NCBI GenBank assembly: GCA_963682175.1
Contig: OY821791.1
Location: forward strand, 22,475,826 to 22,539,825
Direction of reading: 5' to 3'
Origin: Triglochin maritima
Lineage: Eukaryota; Streptophyta; Magnoliopsida; Alismatales; Juncaginaceae
Length of the DNA: 64,000 nucleotides
Of this stretch, positions 11,589 to 21,900 are shown piece by piece. Within the stretch, counting starts at the first letter, position 1; every line of letters begins with the position of its first letter. Under the pieces are notes generated by a model. That model did no database searches and was not told where the DNA came from. It saw only the letters and a program-made list of their open reading frames with translations. Position numbers and translations under genes: made by a program.

Positions 11589-13136
11589 TGATTGATCATT
11601 TTATTTAAACCGCAAGTGCACGGCCACGTTGAAGAGGTGGCAAATACGGGTCGTCCACTGGGAGGTGTGTCAACGTTTGGTTTGTGCGAAGGCGAGTGGT
11701 AAAGAAAGGAGAGAATGATTGATTACACTAACTACACTAGAATGCAAAAGGAAATGAAAGATAAGCAATAAAAACTAAACCCCATAGGGGGTAGAGAAAT
11801 AATGTGAATATAAAGATATGTGTGTGTGTGTGTGTGTGTGTGTTCAATTAAGCTCCTCACAACATGTAGTGCATGAAATCATAAAACTACATCCAACTTT
11901 GCCTCCACATGAATTAAGATAAGACTACATCATTAAAACATACACGACAATAATTGGAATGAAGCTAAATGAACTCATGTATAAAGACTAGACCCTACTA
12001 TTCCTCCACAGGAATTAAGATAACCCAATATCACTAAAACATACAAGGGATTAACAAAGGTAAAGGCAACAAGATTACATACATTACAACTTGTGTTTCC
12101 AATATTATCTTCATCCATATCCTAACCTTATCACTCCCCATAAAATAGGTCCACTAATCAAAGCATAAGCTAAGCTTCATTCAAGAGCATTAGCATATCA
12201 AAGATAAGAGTGAAAACACATTAGATGATTATGGAAATCATATAAAGCTCAAGGGATAAAGATAACACAAACTTAATACACTACATGATCATATCACATA
12301 TTACTCCACCCCCCAAATGGGGATGGAACTACTCTAACAAAATGAAGCATTAATACTGAAATGAAATTAATCTAAGCAAGCAAGAAACATTAAAGAAACT
12401 AAAAGAACATGAGACTAAAGAAAAATGCAAGACATGTAAATTGAAATTAACTAAGCAATGTAAAAACTAAAGCAAACAACAATTAACTACAAAACTTCTA
12501 TTATTACTCACTCCAAATTACAAGCAGCCCTTCCTCCACAAGAGTTTTGCTTCAAGACTTCACTCTTAGTAGGGAAGAAGGCCACCAAGAGAGAGATGTG
12601 TACAATGGAAGGTGAAGTGTTCTATTTATAAGCATGGAAAAAGCTAATCCGGGACAATCCCCCGATGTGGGACTAAACAAATACCAAAAATAGACTAAGA
12701 ATACCCTAATACACGTGCCCGCCGAAGATGAGCAGATCCGGAGCCAAACAGACCGCCAATTGGCGGTCTATTAGTTTCTGATCGGGCTCATTTTTGTTGT
12801 GGGCTTGTGTTGATGTATGTTTTTGTCTTGGATGCATCTACTTCGTTTATTGGAGCTCCGACCCGAATCGAATTGTCAAAATACTCCCCATGATGGTGTG
12901 GAGTTTTCTGTTTTGCTCTTAGGTCCTTCGGTCTTACGTTGAGGTCCTTCTCCCTTGCATCTCAGTCCCCAAGTCTCACAATTAAGTCCATTTTCCTGCT
13001 TTTGGGTCCTTTCATGGCTCTTCTGTTCAAACCTCTTTATTTCTGAAATTCAAACATAAAACTCGTCACGTAGCATTGCTTAGGCGTAAGATAATGGATA
13101 TAAGATACAAATATAAGCATGAAATGATGTCAATCA
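11589..13136 (-). repeat. 3' LTR of element B
   Basis: This 1548-base LTR has ends TGATTGATC and GTCAATCA in the plus reading. A (TG)n microsatellite lies at about 11818-11842. The TATA-like box (TATTTATA, about 12622-12632, minus orientation) is followed upstream by a perfect 20-base palindrome at 12750-12769 built on GACCGCCAA/TTGGCGGTC. The LTR joins the polypurine tract at 13137-13151. Confidence 0.88.
12750..12769. promoter_or_regulatory. 20-base perfect palindrome in the U3 region of the B LTR
   Basis: AGACCGCCAATTGGCGGTCT is self-complementary over all 20 bases and sits about 120 bases upstream of the LTR TATA box. Decayed versions occupy the same place in the array copies (about 20148, 21545, 22943, 24328). 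Binding of a host factor is inference. Confidence 0.7.
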
Positions 13137-13336
13137 AATACCCCCACACCTAAGTTTTTTCTAGTCCCGAGCAAAACAAAGAAAGAGAAAAGCAAACGAG
13201 AAACAAGAAATCCTAACTCACTTTCGTAGGAATCACGGTTGCACTTAGCACGTGCAACAAGCCGTTAAACCTCCTTGTTGCCAAAGAGGAGGAGTGTTGT
13301 CTCCTGAGGGTTTTCAGTGGATATACCCACAAAATC
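13137..13336 (-). promoter_or_regulatory. Polypurine tract and conserved 3' block of element B
   Basis: AGGTGTGGGGGTATT on the minus strand (13137-13151) abuts the 3' LTR and is identical to the tract of element E (53708-53722). A block at 13208-13336 is nearly identical to 53528-53656 of E. It includes a hairpin-forming TTGCAC…GTGCAA with a 7-base loop. It is outside any coding frame. Confidence 0.8.
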
Positions 13337-14733
13337 CGAACAAGATGCATTATTCAATCTAGACACTCGACTCGTTGGACAAATTTTGTCGATCATTGGA
13401 CGCGGTAATCCTACGGGCCGACTCTATATAGGTAAGCAGTCCACACACCTAATCTAATGAACCATTCATGCAAGTTAAATAAGGAATTAAGTGAAAGACA
13501 TGGACAACCTCAACATCCTCAAGTGATACAAAGTGTAAAGTCCATTAAGGTTCTTATTTGCAATTTTTTTTTCTCATTTTTTTTTCTTTTTATTAGTTGG
13601 AGCTTCATTCTCCCAGGGTCAGGTTTCGTGCATCATTGCCTATGAGGACTTACACTATCACGTACACCTTTCCCCAAATCTCCACATAGGGTTATCCCTA
13701 CGAGCCGTGTAATGGGAGTTCGGTCGGCGCATCCCAAGTCAGATGACTCGAAAGCACCAGGCACGAAGTCCCCTCAGACCTACTTTCCCGAGTGATAGGA
13801 GCCGTGCGAGAAGAGAGAACACCTACTCACTTATTTATTATCTACACATGAACCAAAACCCCTACACTTAATGTCTCACAACAAGATTTAGAGGGTCCTT
13901 GACTACAACAAACATCCTTAAATTAACAAACATGAATTATTGACTCACTAGTTTCAGGGTGGACTTCTTCAAATGTTTGAGCACTAAAACCCTATGATTA
14001 CTCAGCCCCAAGGGAAAACTAGGGTGCATCCTAACAACTGGATAAATCCTAAAGCCACAATACTAGATATTCTAATGCATCAAGTTCAAGACAATTTTGG
14101 GAGCTTTCTTTTTACTTTGCCTCTAAACGGTTTTGCACATGCTAAACACACACAAAACTCACAAAACATTTTCTTTCGCAAACACATGAAGATTTTGAAA
14201 GAAATGTAAAAAAATTGAAGCACTAGACAAGCAAAAGAAGACAAGTCACCCAAGGATCATGGCAAGCAGATATATCGATATTAAATGCAGCACACTATGA
14301 CCCTAATAATGCACACAAAAGAAAATAAAATCAAAGGAAAAAGACTCAACTATGTACACACGTAAAACACCACCCCACACCTACTTCATGCATTGTACTC
14401 AATGAATGTGAGCAAGATACTACATGGATTTATGCATGAAAAAGGAGAGATCTCACCAACATGAAGTACAAAGGGAAGTTCAAGGTCATGTTGATGGACA
14501 CAAACCTGAATTCCCTCAAAACATGTGAGATACTTAAAAAGGGACACCAAATACGTGAAAGAAAGGGGGCCCAAATACGTGAAAGAAAGCGGGCCCAAAT
14601 ACTCAAGGGTTGGAGCCCACAACAATCGATGCTCACTGAAGGAGTCCTTTGTTGTACTTTTTTTATAACTATGTACAAAAATGGGCTCCCATCTTCATAT
14701 GTCAAGGGACATCAAATGGGAACCCGCCATCTC
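13337..14733 (-). other. Noncoding internal region of element B
   Basis: No coding domain is visible. It is collinear with positions 1-1260 of element A. A short repeat (ATACGTGAAAGAAAG with a GGGCCC, twice) lies at about 14550-14600. Small open frames here are not conserved between A and B. Confidence 0.6.
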
Positions 14734-16353
14734 TCAAGCCAAAAATGCACATGCATGGGCTTGCGACATACAAATCAGAATTGCTTGACCACCTGATACC
14801 CTTATAAGCGTTGTGGTCGTTTGATGCCTCTTGAGAGTGAGGAACATAGGAGGCATGAATGAGAGGTGAACCTCTATCAGGTTGAAGGGTATCAGGTGGT
14901 TGATTCTTAACCCACATGGGGTCCTCAGCAGATACAGAATGAAGAGCATGTGGCCCAGAGGCCATAAAAATAGTATCTTGTGGCTCAAAAGCCACATGAT
15001 CAAAAGGATGTGGCTCAAGGGCCACGTGATCAAAAAGAAGTGGCTCAAGGGCCACCTAATCAGAAGAATATGGCTCAAGGGCCACGAGATCCGAAGAATG
15101 TGGCTCAAGGGCCACAAGATCAGAAGAATGTGGCTCAAGGGCCACAGATCAGAAGGAGGTGGCACTGAGGCCACGTGATCAGAACATAGGGCACCTTCTT
15201 GTGCCAGCTCAGGTGAAACATCTTCACCACCTTCAGGATCTTCATCGAACAATTCTCTGAAGTACTTGAAGGTGCCCTCAACTTCAATTTCATCCAAACT
15301 TTGGATAAGGTTGACCCCAACAGGGTCATTGAAGGCACCGGGCTTCTTGCCGATGGTGAAGATGTTGAAATCAGCGCATTGACTACCATAAGTCAAGCAC
15401 ATCAGACCATTGCGACAATTGATCAATGCATTGGAAGTCGCAAGGAATGGTCGCCCCAGAATGACAGGAATTTGTCCAAGTGGGTTTGGCACAGGTTCAG
15501 TATCCAAGACAAAGAAGTCGACTGGATAAATGAACTCTCCCACTTTGATCAGCACATCTTCGACCACACCCCTCGGTTTCTTCGTAGACCTATCAGCCAA
15601 TTGAAGAGTGGTTTTTGTTTGTTTGAGGTCTCCATGACCGAGGTGGACGTAGACAGAATATGGCAGAAGATTAACAGATGCACCAAGGTCCAATAAGGCT
15701 CTATGTATGGGCACATCACCAATCACACAAGAGATAGTAGGACAGCCAGGGTCCTTGTACTTGACTTGCATGGGTTGTGCCAACAAAGAACTCACGTTAG
15801 CCATAAGAAAAGCTTTCTTTGGAACATGAGTTTTTCTCTTCTTGGTGCATAAGTCCTTGAGAACCTTGGCATAAGGTGGCATTTGCTGAATCACCTCCAA
15901 TAGAGGGATGTTCACCTTAACTTGCCGAAACATCTCAAGCACCTTGTCATGCTGATCAGAGGTTTTCTTTTTAAGGCGCTCCGGGAATGGCGCCTTCGGG
16001 GCATAAGGGTGCGAAGGAACATCAGAATTCTGGTCCATAGAAGCATGAGTGGGGACCTCAGAATCTGATTCCTTTGACACAAGAGGAGACAAAGGGACCT
16101 CAGGGTTCAGCCCCTTTCTCGAAGGAAATGTAGAAAGAACCTCAGGATCTGGCTCCTTCCTGGAAGTATTTGTGGAGGGAGCCTCAGGATCTGGCATCCT
16201 CAAAGATGGTGATGACAGAGAAGGCACCCCAATGTGGTTGTCCACCTCCTTACCAGACCTCAAAGTATAAATCACATTTATATGATAGGTCGGTTCAGAG
16301 GTAGCATGAGGTAAAGGTGTCCTTCCTTGAGAATGGGTACCCCGAGGATTCAC
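14734..16353 (-). pseudogene. Element B gag C-terminus and aspartic protease, with repeat tail
   Basis: A 539-codon frame encodes a proline/serine-rich linker with a repeated 'SRKxxDPEV' theme (residues 50-110), then PKAPFPERLKKK and a QVKVNIPLLEVI-type segment. A retropepsin-like domain follows with DLGAS at residues 222-226 and an ILGRPFLAT segment (flap/terminal region) around residue 300. This part is closely collinear with the protease of element E. From about residue 390 the frame runs through a minisatellite and becomes a hydrophobic 10-residue repeat (WPLSHILLI), which is probably out of the ancestral frame. The first codon is not ATG; the frame continues upstream into gag past stops. 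No polymerase follows. Confidence 0.8.
14985..15180. repeat. 30-base minisatellite inside the element B coding tail
   Basis: About seven units of roughly 30 bases contain GTGGCTCAAGGGCCAC and a GATCAGAAGAA spacer. Each unit holds a small inverted repeat (GTGGC…GCCAC). The period is a multiple of three, so every frame stays open. One minus frame gives WPLSHILLI repeats, another gives DHVALEP-type repeats. Confidence 0.9.
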
Positions 16354-17923
16354 CTCGGGTTGACTCGGGAACTGACCCTTCTCGCGTTCATGGAGTTAAT
16401 GAGCCAACTGGCTAACTTGCATTTCCAAAGCCTTGACTGTACTTTACAACGCTTGAAGGGTCGGATCACAAGAAGGGTCCTTGGGGTCAACCCGCTGGGG
16501 TGGTGGAGTCTGGTTGGAATAACCCGACGATGAGGCATGAGCAGGTTCGTAATTATGGTGCTGAGACCTTTGATATGGGGGTTGGTAGGTTGCCGATGGG
16601 CGTGGAGGTTGATAAGGTGGAGGTTGAGGTTGAGCGTGCGAGCTCTGACCGTTACCCCCACTAGGCCCCCAAGAGAAGTTAGGATGGTTACGCCATCCCG
16701 GGTTGTAGGAGTGACTGTACGGGTCGTTACGGGGCCTCTGTTGATACATCGCATTTGCATGGTCAGTATCCCTTGGAGCGTAAGCACATTCCAAGTCATC
16801 ATGGCCCGTAAGTCCACACCTACCACACCCGGGAGTAGCGACCTGAGCTACAGGAGCTCGGTCCAACTCTAAACTCTCAATCCTAAGCATGAGAGCAGCC
16901 ATTTTTACCTCAGACGTGATCGATGACTCAACTTGATATGATCCAGCTCGACCAGAAGACCTGGCGGCTGGTGGCTCTCTCATGGTATCCCACTCAAAGG
17001 TGCGTTCAGCCATTAACTCAAAAGTGTCCCATGCCTCATCGATGGGTTTAATTTGGAAGTCACCTTGACACATCGACTCCAACAAAGTGCGGGTGTTGTA
17101 GTTGATGCCCTCATAAACAATTTCGCACAGCTGCCATAACTCAAATCCATGATGAGGGCACTGTTGGAGAAGGTCCTTGAACCTCTCAAAAAAAACCATG
17201 AAAATATTCGGTCTCAGTCTGATACATTTGATGTATCTGGTGTCGTATCTGTTGAGTTTTCCTTTGAGGGAAAAATCTCTTCAGAAATACGGTCACGAAG
17301 TCATCCCAAGACCGAATACAGCTCGCCGGGAGGCTGTACATCCATTTCTTTGCGTTATCCTTCAACGTGAAAGAAATCATCCTCAACCGGACTGAATCCT
17401 CGTCAAGCTGTTAAAGCTTGAACATGGAGCATACTTCCTCGAATTCGCGTATAAAAATATACGGATCCTCCTTATTGGCAGTAAAGGTTGGAAGCATGCT
17501 CACATATTGAGGTTTCAGCTCATAGTTGTTCCCACGAGCATGGGGAAGAACTATGCAAGAAGGTTGCGCGGCCCGAACAGGATGGGTCCGCTCCCACAAA
17601 GTCATCTGTCTATCATGTCGAGCTAATGGTGGTGATGCACCAAGAACTCGAACCTGACCGAATCTCCCTTCCTCTGGACTCAGAGGAGGAGGAGAAGGAG
17701 GTCTACGTGGTAGTGGGAACGGACCGAGGTAATCCATGTATGGAACCCGGTCTCCCTCGCCACCACGAGACGACTCGGCCTCTTGCTCCAAAGGAGCACG
17801 AGGCAGAGATGGTCGATCACCAAGACCGTCCATCTTAGAGATATGTACTCTCTCTAGTCGAGCGCTCTCACCAGAACGAGCCCAACCTTGCATAAAAATG
17901 CTCGACTCGACTCTAAACAACAC
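16354..17923 (-). pseudogene. Element B gag (capsid and zinc knuckle), broken
   Basis: Reading 17923 to 16354: an N-terminal region rich in proline and glutamate with MDGLGDRP near 17840, which is the likely true start. Then comes the Athila-type gag opening AAQPSCIVLPHARGNN and KPQYVSMLPTF, then an ISFTLKDNAKKWMYSLP capsid segment (17386-17186). The C-terminal half (17199-16444) has CPHHGFELWQ, and a CCHC zinc knuckle CGRCGLTGHDDLEC. Breaks seen are a TAA at 17411, a shift within an 8-base A run at 17188-17195, and two stops near 16444 and 16396. The order and motifs match gag of element E. Packaging of RNA would be its ancestral role. Confidence 0.8.
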
Positions 17924-18948
17924 GCAACAGAAGGTGTACTCAGAGGAGGAGACTACACGTAGAGAATAGATGAGGAGAGAACTCAGATGAGGAGGGAAGA
18001 ATCCTTAGATCTAACGTGGGTAGTGGGATCAGGTAGAAGCCTAACTAGCAAGCACGGCTCAAACAACTTAAGGCTATGGGTCCTTAGGCTAGACGACGCC
18101 TAACTTTGAGGTCACTAGCCTCGACACGCCTCACCTCCCTACAACGTGGACCACAATGCCCAGCAAGTGATACCAGATCCGGAGATCCAGTACCTCCTAC
18201 TATTGACAAGGTAGGCAACGCCGATCAGGTCATGACGGTCTCAACTAGATTACTCTCCTAGTGTGTCCGCAATCCTTAGGGCCAATGTCTACTTGCTTTT
18301 AGTTAAGGCTTGATTAAGAGTGATTTTTGGGGCTAAGGAAAGGGTGATGAAATCCCCCACCTTATCTTTTATGGGACAACCCCTCCTTAGTAGCATTTTG
18401 ATCCTAGATCTAGCAATCAATCGCTCCAATCAAAACGCTCAACTCACTCTTGTCCCGATGCACCTTACTAACTAATGCATGATTGAAACATGCATGAATG
18501 CGAGATTTTGGTGCACGTACCTCATGCCAGCAATCAACAACAAAATGTAAAGCAAAGAAAAGACAAATGCATGCAAGGTCTACAAATGATGCATGACCTA
18601 GATGGCAAGAAGTCTAATCTTTTGCTTTGAGTTTTATGGTCCAAGTTGATTAAAGGGAATTGATTTTTAATCTGGGAGCAAACTAGAAGTGACAGCATGC
18701 AAAATAGTGCTCCCAGATAATGACAATGAAGAACAAAACTACCAGAAGAAAAATGGAAGCAAGACGCCTCACTAGGCCGCCAATTGGCGGTTTAAGACCG
18801 CTGATTGGCGGTCCCTTTTGATGGTTAGCTGCTCCAACTCCTCCAGTAGCCTCCGCGTGCACTCTAGGATCCCTGCAACTAAGAAAAACTGGAAACAAAA
18901 AATTACAAACCACTCGAATCGTCCAACCCAAGGTCTGGACAGAGCACC
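17924..18948 (-). other. Leader of element B with palindromes
   Basis: About 1 kb between gag and the primer-binding site, noncoding, and collinear with the leader of A. A perfect 14-base palindrome CCGCCAATTGGCGG lies at 18777-18790 and an imperfect copy at 18796-18813, about 140-170 bases downstream of the primer-binding site in the sense of transcription. Confidence 0.7.
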
Positions 18949-18966
18949 TCCCCGGCAACGGCGCCA
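18949..18966 (-). promoter_or_regulatory. Primer-binding site, tRNA-Asp
   Basis: The minus strand reads TGGCGCCGTTGCCGGGGA, exactly complementary to the 3' end of plant tRNA-Asp(GTC), six bases from the LTR end. Confidence 0.9.
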
Positions 18967-18972
18967 AAAACT

Positions 18973-21900
18973 TGATTGATCGTTTTATTTAAACCGCAAG
19001 TGCACGGCCGCGTTGAAGCGGTGGCAAATACGGGTCGTGCACTGGGAGGTGTGTCAACGTTTGTTTTGTGCGGAGGCGAGTGGTAAAGAAAGGAGAGAAT
19101 GATTGATTACACTAACTACACTAGAATGCAAAAGGAAATGAAAGATAAGCAATAAAAACTAAACCCCATAGAGGGTAGAGAATATAAGGTGAATATAAAG
19201 ATGTGTGTGTGTGTGTGTTCAATTAAGCTCCTCACAACATGTAGTGCATGAAATCATAAAACTACATCCAACTTTGCCTCCACATGAATTAAGATAAGAC
19301 TACATCATTAAAACATACAAGACAATAATTGGAATGAAGCAAAATGAACTCATGTATAAAGACGAGACCCTACTAGTCCTCCACATGAATTAAGATAACC
19401 CAATATCACTAAAACATACAAGGCATTAACAAAGGTAAAGGCAACAAGAGTACATACACTACAACTTGTGTTTCCAATTTAACTTCATCCGTCCTAACCT
19501 TATCATTCTCCATAAAATAGGTCCACTAATCAAAGCATAAGCTAAGCTTCATTAAAGAGCATTAGCATATCAAAGATAAGAGTGAAAACCCATTAGATGG
19601 TTATGGAAATCATATAAAGCTCAAGGGATAAAGATAACACAAACTTAATACACTACACGATCATATCACATATTACTCCACCCCCTAAATGGGGATGGAA
19701 CTATTTACACATATTTAAACTAACTACTCTAACAAAATGACGAACAAATACTGAAATGAAAATAATCTAAGCAAGCAAGAAACATTAAAGAAACTAAAAG
19801 AACATGAGACTAAAGAAAACATGCAAGACATGTAAATTGAAATTAACTAAGCAATGTAAAAACTAAAGCAAACAACAATTAACTACAAAACTTCTATTAT
19901 TACTCACTCCAAATTACAAGCAGCCATTCCTCCACCATAGTTTTGCTTCAAGGCTTCACTCTTAGTAGGGAAGAAGGCCACCAAGAGAGAGATGTGTACA
20001 ATGGAAGGTGAAGAGTTCTATTTATAAGCATGGAAAAAGCTAATCCGGGATAATCCCCCGATGTGGGACTAAACAAATACCAAAAATAAACTAAAAATAC
20101 ACTAATACACGTGCCCCCGAAGATGAGCGGATCCGGAGCCAAACAGACCGCCAAAGGGCGGTCTACTACTTCTGGATCGGGCTCATTTTTGTTGTGGGCT
20201 TGTGTTGATGTATTTGTTGGTCTTGGATGCATCTACTTCGTTTATTGGAGCTCCGACCCGAATCGAATTGTCAAAATACTCCCCATGATGGTGTGGAGAT
20301 TTTTGTTTTGCTCTTAGGTTCTTCGGTCTTACGTTCATGTCCTTCTCCCTTGCATCTCAGTCCCCAGGTCTCATGATTGATCGTTTTATTTAAACCGCAA
20401 GTGCACGGCCGTGTTGAAGCGGTGGCAAATACGGGTCTTCCAATTGTAGGTCTGTCGACGTTTGGTTTGTGCGAATGCGAGTGGTAAAAAATGGAAAGAG
20501 AGATTGATTACACTAACTACACTAGAATGCAAAAGGAAATGAAAGATAAGCAATAAAACTAAACCCCATAGGGGGTAGAGAAATGATGTGAATATAAAGA
20601 TGTGTGTGTGTGTGTGTTCGATTAAGCTCCTCACAACATGTAGTGCATGAAATCATAAAACTACATCCAACTTTGCCTCCACATGAATTAAGATAAGACT
20701 ACATCATTAAAACATACAAGACAATAATTGGAATGAAGCAAAATGAACTCATGTATAAAGACGAGACCCTACTAGTCCTCCACATGAATTAAGATAACCC
20801 AATATCACTAAAACAGACAAGGCATTAACAAAGGTAAAGGCAACAAGAGTACATACACTACAACTTGTGTTTCCAATTTAACTTCATCCGTCCTAACCTT
20901 ATCATTCTCCATAAAATAGGTCCACTAATCAAAGCATAAGCTAAGCTTCATTAAAGAGCATTAGCATATCAAAGATAAGAGTGAAAACCCATTAGATGGT
21001 TATGGAAATCATATAAAGCTCAAGGGATAAAGATAACACAAACTTAATACACTACACGATCATATCACATATTACTCCACCCCCTAAATGGGGATGGAAC
21101 TATTTACACATATTTAAACTAACTACTCTAACAAAATGACGAACAAATACTGAAATGAAAATAATCTAAGCAAGCAAGAAACATTAAAGAAACTAAAAGA
21201 ACATGAGACTAAAGAAAACATGCAAGACATGTAAATTGAAATTAACTAAGCAATGTAAAAACTAAAGCAAACAACAATTAACTACAAAACTTCTATTATT
21301 ACTCACTCCAAATTACAAGCAGCCATTCCTCCACCATAGTTTTGCTTCAAGGCTTCACTCTTAGTAGGGAAGAAGGCCACCAAGAGAGAGATGTGTACAA
21401 TGGAAGGTGAAGAGTTCTATTTATAAGCATGGAAAAAGCTAATCCGGGATAATCCCCCGATGTGGGACTAAACAAATACCAAAAATAAACTAAAAATACA
21501 CTAATACACGTGCCCCCGAAGATGAGCGGATCCGGAGCCAAACAGACCGCCAAAGGGCGGTCTACTACTTCTGGATCGGGCTCATTTTTGTTGTGGGCTT
21601 GTGTTGATGTATTTGTTGGTCTTGGATGCATCTACTTCGTTTATTGGAGCTCCGACCCGAATCGAATTGTCAAAATACTCCCCATGATGGTGTGGAGATT
21701 TTTGTTTTGCTCTTAGGTTCTTCGGTCTTATTTTCATGTCCTTCTCCCTTGCATCTCAGTCCCCAGGTCTCATGATTGATCGTTTTATTTAAACCGCAAG
21801 TGCACGGCCGTGTTGAAGCGGTGGCAAATACGGGTCTTCCACTTGTAGGTCTGTCGACGTTTGGTTTGTGCGAATGCGAGTGGTAAAAAATGGAAAGAGA

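Noticed and set aside
14882..15178. Plus-strand frames with MWLKGHxIRR repeats
   Set aside because: Shadow of the minisatellite on the opposite strand; no start context or homologous protein.
18949..18966. Possible tRNA-Asp gene because of the exact tRNA 3' end match
   Set aside because: Only 18 bases match and they sit next to an LTR; no cloverleaf or A/B boxes. The same is true at 48758.
19948..21631. Two identical 94-residue minus-strand frames 1.4 kb apart
   Set aside because: Identical because the LTR units are duplicated; the frame lies in LTR sequence and has no domain.
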